DNA of 64,000 nucleotides, taken from positions 5,744,024 to 5,808,023 of the forward strand of contig JASSKH010000001.1 of assembly GCA_031763025.1 (NCBI GenBank), written 5' to 3'. Below are positions 62,740-64,000 of this stretch, piece after piece; position 1 is the stretch's first letter, and each line of letters begins with the position of its first letter. The notes beneath the pieces were generated by a model. The model had not been told where the DNA came from. It made no database searches and worked only from the letters and a program-made list of their open reading frames with translations. A program made the translations under genes and the position numbers. The stretch comes from Macrocystis pyrifera (taxonomy: Eukaryota; Sar; Phaeophyceae; Laminariales; Laminariaceae).

Positions 62740-64000
62740 CTCTTTCCGCCGTTCGCGACACCCTCCGATCAAGTGAGGCCGGGTTGGCACACCCCGCCTC
62801 CTCTCACCAATTCTGCACCCCAACCAGACCTGACAGAATTCATGAGATTACACCAGCGCCGCCCCGCCCTTTGGCCGTGGCCCGCGCTTGCCCAGGTCCT
62901 CCTTGGGAGTTTTCGACCTATTTTTTTGACGCGCCGGCTGATCACAGCCCCGAGATTTTGGCTGTCTCACCTAGTGTCGACCCCTCCCTCGCGCTGCCAG
63001 AACACGGCCCCTGCCTCGTCGGGGGCACCATTACCCTCGATGACGCCTCTTTTACGACGAAAATCGCGATTCACAGCGGAGCTGGCGTTCTTGCACCTTT
63101 TGGTTGCGTGGCGCTTCTCGACACTGGCTCCCCGCAGACTTTCATCCGACGAGATGTTTTGGATCGCATGCATTCGGTTGGTGCGGCATCCCTCGCGTGC
63201 GAGCAGAAATGCGCCCCTCGTTCTTGGGGGGGGTTTGGCGAATCGGCCCCTCTGAAGACTTCGACGAGTGTGCGCCTGAGCGTCCAATTTTTTCGAGAAA
63301 ATGAGCCTACTTGCTCTCTCGCAGTTTGGGCCTGCGTGGTCCCCCCCTCGGTGATGCAGCATGCTGTACTATTGGGACGTGACAGCTGGATGCGCTTTAA
63401 TAGCCGCTCCTACCGCTCTCTGCCACCTCGGCCGTCTGATCAACGTGTTTTTGGCGAGCTGGAGTTAGTTCACCACGCCCCGACAGGCATGTCCGTGTAC
63501 ACCATCGACTCCGCCGCTTCGGGTGGAGGCTTCCATCTACGCTACGAGGGCGCAGCAGGCATAACCCTGTCCGACGATCCCCAGCTGCTTGCTGTTAATT
63601 TGGTTCGAAGCGATGGCTCCCCGGCCCTCACTGGACACTACTTGGTCGACATGATACCCCAGCCCGACCTACCCGCGGTCGAGGAGCACTTCGTCTCCTC
63701 CGGACGACAGGTTCTTCCCCTCGTTTGAGTGGCGGCTCTCGAGCCGGGGGATGTCCTCGGCGTCGCCCACGCCCCACTGCTGAGCGTTCCGCTGAACGTT
63801 TTGCAGCAGGACAACCGAGCCCCCAGCCCTCCCTCCGGACTAGGTGAGGTGTGTCCGGTTTCAGCAGTTACTGCCCCCCACCTCGCAGCTCCAGCCTCGC
63901 CCTCGCCTGCACTGCTTGAGCGTTTGACCTCAGAACAGCGCGCTTCGTTCCTGCGCATCTGGGCACGCTTGCTGACACATCTGCGGGAGGTGGCTTTTGA
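62740..64000 (+). pseudogene. Gypsy aspartic protease and following segment, interrupted by TGA
   Basis: A frame different from that of the NADAR domain. The retroviral-type protease motif LLDTGSPQTF has its catalytic Asp at 63120-63122, followed by the AVLLGRDSW block (about 63366). LAVNLVRSDGSPALTGHYLV leads towards RT. An in-frame TGA at 63727-63729 interrupts LEPGDVLGVAHAP, which continues in the same frame to the window end (LERLTSEQRASFLRIW). Compare LEPGELLGTSCSPL in the minus-strand remnant. The RT lies beyond the window. Confidence 0.82.

Larger units (their letters stand above)
58278..64000 (+). mobile_element. Ty3/gypsy-type retrotransposon with an embedded NADAR domain, 5' part
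   Basis: Order: repeat-rich gag N terminus, alanine-rich coiled segment, capsid-like segment, zinc knuckle, Pro/Ser linker, NADAR domain, aspartic protease, and the region leading into RT. It is cut by the window end before RT. It is related to the minus-strand remnant at 21.6-27.2 kb through the segment following the protease (LAVNLVRSDGSPALTGHYLV against VKVNLARQSGAPAFTGNYMV). Several frameshifts and in-frame stops mark it as decayed. Confidence 0.85.

Noticed and set aside
1-64000. CRISPR arrays, bacterial operons or prophage
   Set aside because: The regularly spaced repeats are minisatellites without unique spacers. GT-AG introns, SINEs and LINEs show a eukaryotic nuclear genome.

Overview
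This window is repeat-dense eukaryotic nuclear DNA. One host gene, built from short GT-AG exons, sits among retroelements, MITEs, SINEs and tandem repeats. Polyadenine tails, tRNA-derived SINEs, Ty3/gypsy, LINE and tyrosine-recombinase retroelements, and the absence of operons all exclude a prokaryote. The host gene is a PAPS-dependent carbohydrate sulfotransferase. With this repeat mixture it suits a large-genome marine alga, and a brown alga or other stramenopile is my best guess. The taxon is an inference and no sequence match was run.

Layout. 1-9200: a dispersed repeat carrying CCGTCCCGTCCCGCCG minisatellites, present twice (1-642 plus 7032-7250, and 8340-9200). The first copy is split at 643-7031 by a decayed Ngaro/PAT-type tyrosine-recombinase retroelement with split direct repeats, and the second copy shows the empty site. 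9860-11670: a Gly/Gln-rich hypothetical reading frame containing an uninterrupted run of 80 G. 11708-18260: dispersed repeat S, two tandem copies of a 2.3-2.7 kb repeat (R), and a SINE.

18529-50208: the sulfotransferase gene on the plus strand. I reconstruct seven exons (1551 coding bases including the stop, 516 residues) over 31.7 kb. Intron 1 is 23.9 kb. It holds an inverted R copy interrupted by a 5.7 kb gypsy remnant, a decayed LINE, a foldback of LINE tails, a miniature LTR element, several MITEs and a PIF/Harbinger-like element.

50209-57560: repeat-rich flank with a second SINE, poly-C-bounded repeats, tandem repeats, a second S copy and an LTR. 57560-64000: the 5' part of a second gypsy element on the plus strand, running off the window end. 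It has a repeat-bearing gag with a zinc knuckle, then a complete NADAR (YbiA/DUF1768-like) domain, then an aspartic protease. A NADAR ADP-ribose glycosidase-like domain between gag and protease of an LTR retrotransposon is the most unexpected item in the window.

Nearly all mobile elements here carry frameshifts or stops and look dead. The sulfotransferase reads cleanly through all seven exons with consistent splice phases, so it is probably functional.
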